DNA of 64,000 nt from JBBSNV01 sp964458605 (GCA_964458605.1 CAYWLS010000005.1:62001-126000); one strand, 5' to 3'; shown: positions 7,785 through 16,142, counted from the first letter of the stretch. The notes: generated by a model from the letters alone, not told the origin. Translations and numbers: made by a program.

Positions 7785-8519
7785 TCAGCACTTGAGGTCG
7801 GGATCGCGCAACGGCTGCGGCGGCGGCTGTGGATCGGACCGGCGCGCGATCTTGCACGAAGCGGGCGAGGCCATTTTGCTGACCGTGCGGGTGATGTCGT
7901 GAGTCGGGCGGCCGTTGATGGTGCCGGTTTCGTCCCGGGTATCGACCACACTCAGTTCCAGGACCTGACAACTCTCGCCGACGATGCGCAGCTTGAGGTC
8001 CTGCACCACCGTCACCTGGGTGACGCTGGAAGATTGCAACGTGCCGCAGGAATCCATGGTGTATCGATGCGTACCGTGCAGCTCGCCATGCAGCGCCAGG
8101 ACGTTGCCGTCCAGCCGGGCGCTGGTCTGGAATGTCGAGGTGCTGGCGCGCTCGTTCCAGTTCGAGGCCGTTCCCGTGCGCTGCGGCTTGCACTCGACCT
8201 GGCCGGAGTTGCTGCGACCGGGCAGGTAAACCAGCGAAACGCCACACGCCCAGCCGTCGCCGACCCAGACGAGCTTGCCGTTGACCGCCTGGAGAAAGAC
8301 GTAAAAGTCGCTCGGATCGAGCCGCGACGTCTCGTCGTGGACAAGGTCGCGGTGTTCGTAGAGATCGACCGTCGGGATTTCGAAGGTCCGGTCGCGGAAC
8401 TGGATCGCCTGGGCAGACGCCGGCGGGCACTCCGATGCCAGCACAAGCATCGCCGCCAATACGCTCAGAGCGACGCCGGCGCGACGCCCGGACGGGAAGG
8501 ATTCCAAGTCCCCGTTCAT
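7785..8519 (-). CDS. Secreted hypothetical protein, paralogue 1
   Basis: This 244-residue product has a signal peptide (hydrophobic segment about residues 15-32, ending ASA|QA) and begins its mature part with FRDRTFEIPTVDLYEHRDLV. It is clearly homologous to the next gene upstream (8568-9278): both contain AVNGK(L/I)xWVG, SLVYLPG, TGTASNW/EGTASNW, a GEx(H/S)GTxRxxM strand and a SCQVLE(L/F) segment with matching cysteines. I do not recognise the family. Conserved cysteines and strand-rich sequence suggest a disulfide-stabilised beta protein in the periplasm or outside. It is the last gene of a three-gene operon, running from the TPR-like gene at 9292. Confidence 0.65.
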   Translation of the reverse strand: MNGDLESFPSGRRAGVALSVLAAMLVLASECPPASAQAIQFRDRTFEIPTVDLYEHRDLVHDETSRLDPSDFYVFLQAVNGKLVWVGDGWACGVSLVYLPGRSNSGQVECKPQRTGTASNWNERASTSTFQTSARLDGNVLALHGELHGTHRYTMDSCGTLQSSSVTQVTVVQDLKLRIVGESCQVLELSVVDTRDETGTINGRPTHDITRTVSKMASPASCKIARRSDPQPPPQPLRDPDLKC

Positions 8520-8567
8520 CAGATGGCCCCTTCCCAACAAAACTTGTCGCGCTAGACCCTATCCACT

Positions 8568-9278
8568 CTATGGACAGGCCATATCGAAATCTTCGAGCTC
8601 GTCGTCCGATGGCGGCTGCGAGGATCGTTGCTCCATCTGGCAGGAACTCGCCGGGCCGAAAACGGCCCGCGTCGTCTTGTGCGTCGGCCTGCCGTCGAGC
8701 GTGCCGTTTTCATCGGCGGTCTCGACCTGGCTGAATTCCAGCACCTGGCAGGTTCCGCCGCCGATGCGCAGCTTCACGGTTTGCGAAACCGTGAACTGGG
8801 TCGCATCGCTGGAAGTCAGGCCGCAATGGTTCATGCGGAACCGATCGGTTCCGCTCATCTCGCCGTGCAAGGTGATGACGTTGCCTTCGACCTTGGTCGT
8901 GGTGCGGAACGTCGCGGTGCTGGATTTTTCCTTCCAGTTCGACGCGGTGCCTTCGCGCTTCGGCTGGCAGACGGCCTGGCCCGAAAAGCTGCCGCCCGGC
9001 AGGTAGACCAGCGACAAGGGACAGGCCACCGCATGGCCGACCCAGGCGATCTTGCCGTTGACGGCCTCGAACGACGTCGAAACCCAGTCCGGCTTCGCGT
9101 GGTAGGTCGATTGATCGACCAGATCGCGCTCCTCGTAATTCATGACGACGGAGAACAAAAAGGTCCGGTCGCGGAAGTCGAAGCCTTGCGCAAATGCGCC
9201 ATCCAGGCCGAACGCCACGCCAACCGCCAGGCATATTGCGAAGAGTCCGGATGCTCCCATCGCCGATTTCGCCGACAT
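8568..9278 (-). CDS. Secreted hypothetical protein, paralogue 2
   Basis: The 236-residue protein has a signal peptide ending near GAFA|QG and a mature start FDFRDRTFLFSVVMNYEERD that parallels its neighbour at 7785-8519. Shared blocks include FEAVNGKIAWVG, PLSLVYLPGGSFSGQ and GGTCQVLEFSQV, and the C-terminus ends in an acidic tail with a cysteine. No known family is recognised. It lies 13 bases after the stop of the gene at 9292-10005 and 48 bases before the start of its paralogue, consistent with one transcript. A tandem duplication of an exported protein is the simplest reading. Confidence 0.65.
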   Translation of the reverse strand: MSAKSAMGASGLFAICLAVGVAFGLDGAFAQGFDFRDRTFLFSVVMNYEERDLVDQSTYHAKPDWVSTSFEAVNGKIAWVGHAVACPLSLVYLPGGSFSGQAVCQPKREGTASNWKEKSSTATFRTTTKVEGNVITLHGEMSGTDRFRMNHCGLTSSDATQFTVSQTVKLRIGGGTCQVLEFSQVETADENGTLDGRPTHKTTRAVFGPASSCQMEQRSSQPPSDDELEDFDMACP

Positions 9279-9291
9279 CGCGCCCCCTGGT

Positions 9292-10005
9292 TCAATCGCA
9301 CTCCTGCACGCCGTTCACGTCGATGCAGGTGGTGCGTTCCTTGAACGGCGTGTCCTTGGCGATCTTGTCGTGCAGCTGGCGCCGATAGTCGAGGATGCGC
9401 TTCTCCAGGTCGCGTTCGTGGGCACCGGAGGCATACCAACTGGCCTGGGTCAGCTGGTTGGACGCTTCCTTGTATTTCTTCTCGCCGATGAACGCGATCG
9501 CCGAAAGCATGAATTCCTGTGCTTTGGCCAAGCTGATGTTGCGTTCATAGGATTCCTGAAGATCGTCGCAATGACCGTTCTGCGCGTGCTGCAGCGCCGC
9601 CGCGAAATGGGCCTCTGCCGAGGTGTAGTCCGACACCCGCAATTGGCGAATGCCGGAGGCCTCCCAGGCCCGGGCCATGCGGCACTCTTCGACACGCTCG
9701 CCCTGTTCGAGCCGGCGAATCACGTCGCGATCGGCATCGTAGTCGTCATCGCCGCCGTTCGCGGACGAAGACGACCGGTCCACCATGTCGAGAACGACGC
9801 CGAGCAGATTGACCAGCGCTCCGGCGGCATCCATGCCGGCGGCAATGCGCTGGTTGCGGCTTACCACATCGGGACCCGGATCGTAGCTGCCGCCGTTGCT
9901 GCCGCAGCTCAAGCCGGTGCCGGGCAGGCAAACCTGGCGCGCTTCGGTGGCGCTGGCCCCGATCAACACGAACGAGAAAACACATGCCACGACTACGCTG
10001 CGCAT
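9292..10005 (-). CDS. Exported protein with TPR-like helical domain
   Basis: The 237-residue product starts with a signal peptide (MRSVVVACVFSFVLIGASATEA) and then a Cys-containing segment (CLPGTGLSCGSNGG), a Ser/Asp-rich linker around residues 75-95, and a helical part from about residue 95 with alternating small and aromatic residues (SDYTSAEAHFAAALQHAQNG, then KYKEASNQLTQASWYASG) that looks like two or three tetratricopeptide-like hairpins. It ends with a cysteine-containing tail (CIDVNGVQECD). It is the first gene of the operon with the two secreted paralogues downstream. TPRs suggest a protein-binding, perhaps assembly, role. Not otherwise recognised. Confidence 0.62.
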   Translation of the reverse strand: MRSVVVACVFSFVLIGASATEARQVCLPGTGLSCGSNGGSYDPGPDVVSRNQRIAAGMDAAGALVNLLGVVLDMVDRSSSSANGGDDDYDADRDVIRRLEQGERVEECRMARAWEASGIRQLRVSDYTSAEAHFAAALQHAQNGHCDDLQESYERNISLAKAQEFMLSAIAFIGEKKYKEASNQLTQASWYASGAHERDLEKRILDYRRQLHDKIAKDTPFKERTTCIDVNGVQECD

Positions 10006-10202
10006 GCGAATGCTCCCCCCGGCGCGCCATCGCCCTGGCCGGGCGAAAGCGGCAACAGTCTATCGCCTCTGTACGAGCCGACAAGGAGCCTGCGATAATG
10101 CGTGGAATGTATTGTTCTGCACGCCCAGTCGCTCGATCGCTATCCCAGCGCCATGCGTATTGAAGCCGTGAGGTCTTCCCGCTTTTTTCCCGGCCTCCGG
10201 CC

Positions 10203-11012
10203 GTGAATCTGCTTGCCGGATTGCTGACGCGCGGCGGCCCGCGCCTGCTCGGGCTCATGGCCGCCACCGGCGATCTCGTCATCGACCGCAACCTGGCCTA
10301 TGGCCCCGATCCGCGTCACAGCCTCGATCTCTACCGCCCCAGGCGCGGCAACGGCCGGCTGCTGGCGTTCTTCCCTGGCGGCGGCTGGGACAGCGGCAGC
10401 AAGGCAGGGTACCTGTTCGCCATCCGGCCATTCCTCGATGCCGGCTATACCGTGGCCGTGCCCGATTATCGCCTGCATCCGCGGGTCAGCTTTCCAGCGT
10501 TCATCGAAGACGGCGCGCTGGCCCTGCGCTTCCTGCTCGAGCGCGCGGACGAGCATGGCGTCGATGCGCTGCGATTCTATCTCGCCGGACATTCCGCAGG
10601 CGCCTATAACGCGGCGCTGCTGGCCTTGGATGCGCATTACCTTCGCGCGGTAGGCATCGATGCCCAGCGCATCGCCGCCGTAATCGGCCTGGCCGGTCCC
10701 TACGACTTCTCCACCCGCAGCAAGGATCTGGCCCCGATCTTCGCCGGCGCGCCCGACGACAGCACGCAGCCGGTGAGGCTGGTCGCGGCCGAAGCGCCGC
10801 CGATGTTCCTGGCGGCCGGCGATGCCGACAGGACAGTCCATCCGCGCAACAGCCGGCACCTTGCCGAACGGCTGCGACAGGCGGGCGTGACGGCCGAACT
10901 GAAGATCTATCCGGGGCTCGGCCATATCGGCATTGTCGCCGCGCTTGCCCCGCCGCTTCGCCGTCGCGCGCCGGTGGCGCAGGACGCGGTCGATTTCCTG
11001 ATGCGGCACTAA
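10203..11012 (+). CDS. Alpha/beta hydrolase (carboxylesterase/BD-FAE-like)
   Basis: The 269-residue protein has the layout of the carboxylesterase type of alpha/beta hydrolases: an oxyanion-hole segment FFPGGGWDSGS (about residues 57-66), the strand PDYRLHP, the nucleophile elbow AGHSAGAYN (Ser131), an acid in LAAGDADRTV (about Asp207/209) and the catalytic His in GLGHIG (His241). The HGGG of hormone-sensitive lipases reads PGGG here, as in kynurenine formamidase/BD-FAE-like esterases. The start is GTG at 10203; an ATG at 10257 would remove a short hydrophobic leader. It overlaps the 3' end of the VOC gene by 4 bases, tail to tail. The substrate is unknown. Confidence 0.75.
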   Translation: MNLLAGLLTRGGPRLLGLMAATGDLVIDRNLAYGPDPRHSLDLYRPRRGNGRLLAFFPGGGWDSGSKAGYLFAIRPFLDAGYTVAVPDYRLHPRVSFPAFIEDGALALRFLLERADEHGVDALRFYLAGHSAGAYNAALLALDAHYLRAVGIDAQRIAAVIGLAGPYDFSTRSKDLAPIFAGAPDDSTQPVRLVAAEAPPMFLAAGDADRTVHPRNSRHLAERLRQAGVTAELKIYPGLGHIGIVAALAPPLRRRAPVAQDAVDFLMRH

Positions 11013-11773
11013 ACCAGGTTGATGCGGCAACCGACCACGGTGACCCGATCGCCAGATACCGGAAGTTTGCGCCGCTTGGCGGCGGCGACGATCTTGGCCT
11101 TGTCCGCCGCCTTGACGTCGAGCGCGCCGATGCCGGTGCCGCGGCCGTCCTCGGCCTTGACGAAGCGGATGGCGCCGCGCGTCAGGGGCATGGCGAGCTT
11201 GCCGCCCTCGGCCTTGATCGGCAGGCCCAGCAGGCGCGACCATAGATCGGCCGTCGCCACCGGGTCGGGACTCTGCAGTTCCACGGCAACAAGATCGGCG
11301 CTGGTATCGCGCTTGCGATGCCTGATCCAGTCGTAATACGCCGGCGGCCACAGGCAATCCTCGCCGAGCCAATCCTGCCCGGGATCGACCGAATCGATCG
11401 ACAGCAGATAGCCCCCGACATCGGCCGGGTGAAAGTGGGTGTAGAAATAGTCGCTGCGGTCGGCGGTGGCGACGGCGCGGATGCCCATTGCGGTGATGCG
11501 CTTGCGTTCGGCGACCGCGTCCGGGCATTGCAGGATCACCATGTAGCCGCCGTCGCCCTTGCGCCGCTCGAGATAGCGCCCGGCGGAGGTGTTGTTCTCC
11601 GTGGGCGACACGATCTCGAGGAAGGCGCCGCCGATCGGCGCGACGATGTTCTCCAGCCCCCATTTGCCGACGCCGGGATCGCGATAGGCGACTTCCAGCC
11701 CCAGCACGTCGCACAGCTCCTCGGCGGTGGCCTCGAGATCCTGGGCGACGAAGGCGATCTGGCGCAGCCGCAT
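11009..11773 (-). CDS. VOC (glyoxalase/bleomycin resistance) family protein
   Basis: The 254-residue protein begins RLRQIAFVAQDLEATAEELCDVLGLE, the typical first strand and helix of a vicinal oxygen chelate domain, and has a second such unit from about residue 145 (LVAVELQSPDPVATADLWSRLLGL). The VOC fold brings paired beta-alpha modules together around a metal in dioxygenases, isomerases or lyases. The C-terminal part is close to the glyoxalase-like domain found in catabolic clusters. A tandem 41-bp repeat lies just upstream of its start. The substrate is unknown; a ring-cleavage or epimerase role would fit the surrounding catabolic genes but is only a guess. Confidence 0.75.
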   Translation of the reverse strand: MRLRQIAFVAQDLEATAEELCDVLGLEVAYRDPGVGKWGLENIVAPIGGAFLEIVSPTENNTSAGRYLERRKGDGGYMVILQCPDAVAERKRITAMGIRAVATADRSDYFYTHFHPADVGGYLLSIDSVDPGQDWLGEDCLWPPAYYDWIRHRKRDTSADLVAVELQSPDPVATADLWSRLLGLPIKAEGGKLAMPLTRGAIRFVKAEDGRGTGIGALDVKAADKAKIVAAAKRRKLPVSGDRVTVVGCRINLV

Positions 11774-11789
11774 GGTTCCTCCTTACGAC

Positions 11790-11882
11790 GCGAGCGATTC
11801 ACGTCCGGCAAAACGCCGGACGATCGCGCGCCTTTCCTTGCGCAAGCGATTCACGCCCGGCGAAACGCCGGACGATCGCGCG
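11790..11882. repeat. Two direct 41-bp repeats, each with a hairpin
   Basis: Two copies (11790-11830 and 11842-11882) differ at only about three positions. Each begins GCrAGCGATTCACG and ends CGCCGGACGATCGCGCG, and each contains a small inverted repeat (GTCCGGC / GCCGGAC in the first copy). They fill the gap between the VOC gene start and the enoyl-CoA hydratase stop; the second copy abuts the stop codon at 11883. Confidence 0.75.
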
Positions 11883-12677
11883 CTAGCGACCCCTGAACGC
11901 CGGCGCCCGCTTCTCGACGAACGCCTTGGCCGCCTCCTTGTGGTCCTCGGTCTCCGCGCAGCGGGTCATGCCGAAGGCTTCCAGGTCGAGCAGGTCGCTC
12001 AACGTGCCCTCCTCCGCCGCCTTCATGTTGCGCTTCATGTAGCCCCAGGCCACGCGCGGGCCGTTGGCGAAGCGCTGCGCGAATTTCATGGTCTCCTCGC
12101 GCAGCCTGTCGTCGTCAACGACGTAATTGGCCAGGCCCAGCGCCTCGATGCGGTCGGCGTTCAGCACCTCGGAGGTGAAATAGAGCTCGCGCGCCCTGGC
12201 GGTGCCGACGATGCGGTTGAGGAAATAGATGCCGCCGTAATCGCCGGAGAAGCCGACCTTGGCGAAGGCGGTGGTCATGCGCGCGCTGCGGGCGACGATG
12301 CGCATGTCGCAGGCCAGCGCCAGCGACAGGCCGGCGCCGGCCGCCACACCGTTGACCATGGCGATGGTCGGCTTGGGCATTTCGTGCAGGATGCGCGAAG
12401 CGTCCATGCGGGCGCGCAGGTCGCGCGCCTTCTCCTCGATGCTGGCGCCAGCCATGCGGCCGCCTGCCGCCATGCCCTTGACGTCGCCGCCGGCGCAGAA
12501 CGCCTTGCCGGCGCCGGTCAGCACGACGCAGCCGACGGCGCTGTCATGCGCCAGCCTGGTGGTCTGCTCCAGCAGGGCCTGCAGCATGGGGCCGCTCAGC
12601 GCGTTGAGGCTGTCGGCGCGGTTCATGGTCAGCACGGCCACGCCGCCTTCGATGGTGGTGAGCAGGTCTTGGGTCAT
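11883..12677 (-). CDS. Enoyl-CoA hydratase/isomerase family protein
   Basis: This 264-residue crotonase-fold protein has the CoA-binding and oxyanion-hole segment GAGKAFCAGGDVKGM and the second oxyanion strand NGVAAGAGLSLALACDMRI. The two catalytic glutamates of classic crotonase (Glu144/Glu164) appear replaced by Ser and Phe when aligned from the CD pair, while an Asp is present in GFSGDYGG, the position used by PaaG-type isomerases. A double-bond isomerase or another crotonase reaction is therefore more likely than plain hydration. The ATG at 12677 is preceded by GGAGG. It ends in the usual FVEKRAPAFRGR tail. It opens a catabolic island that runs to about 31.6 kb. Confidence 0.82.
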   Translation of the reverse strand: MTQDLLTTIEGGVAVLTMNRADSLNALSGPMLQALLEQTTRLAHDSAVGCVVLTGAGKAFCAGGDVKGMAAGGRMAGASIEEKARDLRARMDASRILHEMPKPTIAMVNGVAAGAGLSLALACDMRIVARSARMTTAFAKVGFSGDYGGIYFLNRIVGTARARELYFTSEVLNADRIEALGLANYVVDDDRLREETMKFAQRFANGPRVAWGYMKRNMKAAEEGTLSDLLDLEAFGMTRCAETEDHKEAAKAFVEKRAPAFRGR

Positions 12678-12826
12678 CGTTCCTCCAGGGATTTGCGCCA
12701 AGCATAGCGCAGCGCGGCGGCCATGCCAGCGCCGCCGCAGCATGGGAGGGTTCCGCCAGCCGAAAATGGCGCGCGGTCAAAGATTTGCGCTATGGTGGCG
12801 GCGACCGAAATCAGGGAGAGAGACGG

Positions 12827-13798
12827 ATGTTCAAGACGCGCTTCACCGAGCTGGTCGGGATCGAGTACCCGATCGTGCAGGGCGGCATGCAATGGGTCGG
12901 CCACGCGGTGCTGGCCGCGGCGGTGTCGGAGGCCGGCGGCCTGGGCATCATCACGGCGCTGACCCAGCCGACGCCGGCAGATCTGCGCAAGGAGATCGAC
13001 AAGGCGCGCCAGCTCACCAGCAAGCCGTTCGGCGTCAACCTCACCATCCTGCCGACCCTGGTGCCGCGGCCCTACGGCGAATATATCGACGCCATCATCG
13101 AGTCGGGCGTCAAGATCGTCGAGACCGCCGGCAACAACCCCGAGCCGTTCCTGCCCAAGCTCAAGGCCGCCGGCATCAAGGTGGTGCACAAATGCACCGC
13201 CGTGCGCCACGGCGTGAAGGCGGAGAAGATCGGCGTCGATGCCATCAGCATGGACGGCTTCGAATGCGCCGGCCATCCCGGCGAGGACGACATCCCCAAC
13301 ATGGTGCTGCTGCCGATCGCGCGCGACGCCATCAAGATCCCGATGATCGCCTCCGGCGGCATCGGCGATCCGCGCCAGTTCGTGGCGGCGCTGGCGCTGG
13401 GCGCCGACGGCGTCAACATGGGCACCCGCTTCATGGCGACCAAGGAAGCGCCGATCCACGACAAGGTGAAACAGCGTCTGGTCGAGGCCGGCGAGCGCGA
13501 CACCGACCTGGTGTTCCGCACCATGCGCAACACCTCGCGCATCGCCCGCAACAAGATCTCGCAGCAGGTGCTGGAGATGGAGCGCGAGGGCAAGACCATC
13601 CAGGAGATCGGCCCGCTGGTGGCGGGCGTGCGCGGCAAGGTGGTGTACGAAACCGGCGACCTCGATCACGGCGTCTGGTCGGCCGGCATGGTGCAGGGCC
13701 TGATCCACGACATCCCGAGCTGCAAGGAATTGATCGAGCGCTTCGTCTCCGAGGCCAGGGCGATCATCCAGAAGCGGCTCGATCCGCTGGCGGCTTGA
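12827..13798 (+). CDS. Nitronate monooxygenase family protein (IpdC-like candidate)
   Basis: The 323-residue FMN-dependent TIM-barrel protein starts FKTRFTELVGIEYPIVQGGM and shows AGGLGIIT, KPFGVNLTILPT, VETAGNNPEP, and the FMN site IASGGIGDPRQFVAALALGADGVNMGTRF. Unlike the relative at 6816 it keeps the His-containing active-site motif (GFECAGHPGEDD). This subgroup is often found with acyl-CoA degradation genes, and the mycobacterial steroid enzyme IpdC belongs to the same superfamily, so an acyl-CoA-related dehydrogenase role is as plausible as nitroalkane oxidation. The ATG at 12827 follows GGGAGAGAGAC. It is divergent from the crotonase gene at 11883 and followed by a palindromic repeat. 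Confidence 0.8.
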   Translation: MFKTRFTELVGIEYPIVQGGMQWVGHAVLAAAVSEAGGLGIITALTQPTPADLRKEIDKARQLTSKPFGVNLTILPTLVPRPYGEYIDAIIESGVKIVETAGNNPEPFLPKLKAAGIKVVHKCTAVRHGVKAEKIGVDAISMDGFECAGHPGEDDIPNMVLLPIARDAIKIPMIASGGIGDPRQFVAALALGADGVNMGTRFMATKEAPIHDKVKQRLVEAGERDTDLVFRTMRNTSRIARNKISQQVLEMEREGKTIQEIGPLVAGVRGKVVYETGDLDHGVWSAGMVQGLIHDIPSCKELIERFVSEARAIIQKRLDPLAA

Positions 13799-13804
13799 AC
13801 CCAC

Positions 13805-13988
13805 AAAGCTCGTCACCCCGGCCAAGCGCTCCTTCGCCGCGAAGGGTTGGTGTGGCGGCTCCGCACAAATCAATATGAGCGCGCGAGCCGGGGCCTATTT
13901 TCTCAGCACGTGAAGGCCGTCGTTCGGATCGACTGGATCCCGGGTCTCGTCCAAAAGAATTTGGGCTCGCCCGGGATGACGATTTTTA
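13805..13988. repeat. Palindromic repeat, short copy B, overlapping a stop codon
   Basis: The left end reads AAAGCTCGTCACCCCGG and the right end, on the opposite strand, TAAAAATCGTCATCCCGGG. An inner palindrome (ATCCCGGG at 13937 / CCCGGGAT at 13970) lies in the right half. Its spacer (TTTTCTCAGCACGTGAAGGC) resembles that of copy A at 6362. The terminal TAA of the right end is the stop codon of the CoA-transferase gene at 13986. The element sits between two converging genes. Confidence 0.65.
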
Positions 13989-15212
13989 CACTCGCTTCTT
14001 CCTCAACACGCCCTCTTCCGTGAGCCGCGCGACCGAGGCGGCGTCGAGGCCGGCATAGTCGCGCAGCACCTCTTCGTTGTGCTGGCCCAGGAACGGCGCC
14101 TGGCCGGGATCGCGCAGCGGGAAGTTGGAGAAGCGCAGCGGCATGCCCGGCACCTGGAAGGCGCCGAACACCGGGTCGTGGATGGTGCGGATGGTGCCGC
14201 GCTCCAGCAGATGCGGGTGCTTCATCACCTGGTCGACGCTCAGCACCGGCGCGCAGGGCAGCCCCTCCTGCTCCAGCGCCGCCAGCGCCTGCTCGACGCT
14301 GCGCGGCTTCAGCCAGTCCTCGACGATCGCCAGCACCTGCTCGCGATGGGCGACGCGCGCGGCGTTGTCGACGAAACGCGGATCGTCGATCAGCTCGGGC
14401 CGGCCCAGCACCTTGCACAGCCGGCGCCAGTGGTCGCCGATGCACACCACCAGGATGTAGCCGTCGCGGCACGAGAACATGCCGAGCGGGCAGATCGTGT
14501 TGTGCTGCGTGCCGTTGCGCGTCGGCACGTTGCGCCCGCCCGAGGTGCTGGCGATCTGGACGTTCATCTCGTGGCACTGGGTGTAGAAATCGACCATGGC
14601 GATGTCGAGATACTGGCCGCTGCCCATCGGCCTGGCGCGGGCGTAGAGGGCGGCGTTGATCGCCGCCAGCGCCATCATGCCGCTGCCGGTATCGCCGATC
14701 GCCGCGCCCAGCGCCGCCGGCGGCTGGCCGGGCTCGCCGATCACGTCGGCGATGCCGGCGTAGGATTGCGCCACGAAGTCGAAGCCCTTGAGCCGCGCCA
14801 GCGGCCCGCTCTGACCCATGGCCGAGATCGAGCACATGATCAGGGTCGGGTTGCGCCGGCGCACCACCTCCCAGCCGAAGCCCAGCCGGCCGATCACGCC
14901 GGGCGAGAAATTCTCCACCAGCACGTCGACCTTCTCGACGATCTGCAGCAGCAGTTCGCGCGCCTGCGGCTTGCTCAAATCGACACACAGGCTCTTCTTG
15001 CCGACATTGTGCTGCACGAAATAGGCGCTGCGGCCATCCTTGAAATTGGGCAGCGCGCGGGCATTGTCGCCGCCCGGCGCCAGCTCCACCTTGACGATCT
15101 CGGCGCCCAGCTCGCCCATCAGCCGCGTCGCCACCGGCCCGGCGATGAATTGCGTGAAATCCAGCACCCGTACGCCCGACAGCAAGCCCGGCATCTGCGT
15201 TCCGTCCGACAT
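13986..15212 (-). CDS. CaiB/BaiF family CoA-transferase
   Basis: The 408-residue protein is a class III CoA-transferase. It has the N-terminal LSGVRVLDFTQFIAGPVATR, the linker ELGAEIVKVE, DVLVENFSPGVIGRLGFGW, and the block AIGDTGSGMMALAAINAAL that holds the aspartate carrying the acyl-enzyme intermediate in this family. Such enzymes move CoA between organic acids, for example succinyl-CoA to a carnitine- or bile-acid-like substrate. The ATG at 15212 was preferred to an upstream ATG because family members start close to the LSGVRVLD strand. It is divergent from the crotonase gene at 15335. In this island it is the only obvious enzyme that could activate a free acid, as no acyl-CoA synthetase is present. 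Confidence 0.88.
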   Translation of the reverse strand: MSDGTQMPGLLSGVRVLDFTQFIAGPVATRLMGELGAEIVKVELAPGGDNARALPNFKDGRSAYFVQHNVGKKSLCVDLSKPQARELLLQIVEKVDVLVENFSPGVIGRLGFGWEVVRRRNPTLIMCSISAMGQSGPLARLKGFDFVAQSYAGIADVIGEPGQPPAALGAAIGDTGSGMMALAAINAALYARARPMGSGQYLDIAMVDFYTQCHEMNVQIASTSGGRNVPTRNGTQHNTICPLGMFSCRDGYILVVCIGDHWRRLCKVLGRPELIDDPRFVDNAARVAHREQVLAIVEDWLKPRSVEQALAALEQEGLPCAPVLSVDQVMKHPHLLERGTIRTIHDPVFGAFQVPGMPLRFSNFPLRDPGQAPFLGQHNEEVLRDYAGLDAASVARLTEEGVLRKKRV

Positions 15213-15334
15213 CCAGCCTCCCGCTTCTGCGCTGCGAAAACGGCGACGCATGCCACGCCGCCCGCGCTTCCTGAACGCTTGTTCATACAGTAGGCTTGGC
15301 GCCGACAATTCTGCAATTGCGATCGGGAGACTCC

Positions 15335-16138
15335 ATGACGGCGCCGCAATACGAGGCCCTTTCCATCCGGCGCGACGGCGCGGTCGACTGGGTGACGATG
15401 AACCGGCCCGAGCGGCTCAACGCGCTGAACGCCACCCTGATCGACAATCTGCTCGACTATTTCGGCGGCCTGTACATGAACCACGACACCCGCGTGGTGG
15501 TGCTGCGCGGCGCCGGCCGCGCCTTCTGCGCCGGCGCCGACATCAAGGACACCAAGGTCGATGCCGCCGGCGGCGCCGCGGCCGGCTTGCGGGCGCAACG
15601 GCGCATCAGCGAGATCGTCATGCGCATGCGCCGCTGCCCGCAACCCGTCGTGTCGCTGGTGCATGGCGCGGCCGCGGGCGGCGGCTTCGCCTTCGCGCTG
15701 GCCTCCGACGTGCGCATCGCCGCGCACAGCGCGCGCATGAACGCGGCCTTCATCCGCATCGGCCTGTCGGCCTGCGACATCGGGGTCAGCTATTTCCTGC
15801 CGCGGCTGGTCGGCGTCTCCGTGGCGTCGGAGCTGATGCTGACCGGCCGCTTCATCGACGCCGAGCGCGCGCTGCGGGTGGGTCTGGTGTCCGACGTCGT
15901 GCCGGACGAACGGCTCGAGGCGGCCGGCCGGACGCTGGTCGAGGAGATGCTCGATACCTCGCCGCTTGGCCTGCGCCTGACCAAGGAATGCCTCAACATG
16001 AACATCGACGCGCCCAGCCTGGAAGCGGCGGTTGCCCTCGAAGACCGCAACCAGATCCTATGCGTTACCACCGGCGACTTCCAGGAGGGCATGCGCGCCT
16101 TCATGGAGAAGCGCCGCGCCAACTACGCCAAGGGATGA
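15335..16138 (+). CDS. Enoyl-CoA hydratase/isomerase family protein
   Basis: The 267-residue crotonase-fold protein has GAGRAFCAGADIKDT and HGAAAGGGFAFALASDVRI. Neither classic crotonase glutamate is present at its aligned position; instead the active-site loop reads GLSACDIGVSYFLPRLVG, a sequence type common in actinobacterial and alphaproteobacterial enoyl-CoA hydratase relatives. The ATG at 15335 is preceded by GGGAGA. It is followed 4 bases later by a quinone reductase-like gene and then a further crotonase, an acyl-CoA dehydrogenase and two SDRs, all on the plus strand with short gaps, making one operon from 15335 to 20826. Confidence 0.83.
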   Translation: MTAPQYEALSIRRDGAVDWVTMNRPERLNALNATLIDNLLDYFGGLYMNHDTRVVVLRGAGRAFCAGADIKDTKVDAAGGAAAGLRAQRRISEIVMRMRRCPQPVVSLVHGAAAGGGFAFALASDVRIAAHSARMNAAFIRIGLSACDIGVSYFLPRLVGVSVASELMLTGRFIDAERALRVGLVSDVVPDERLEAAGRTLVEEMLDTSPLGLRLTKECLNMNIDAPSLEAAVALEDRNQILCVTTGDFQEGMRAFMEKRRANYAKG

Positions 16139-16142
16139 AGCG

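Noticed and set aside
11790..11882. A CRISPR array
   Set aside because: Only two repeat copies with an 11-base gap, no further units and no cas genes.
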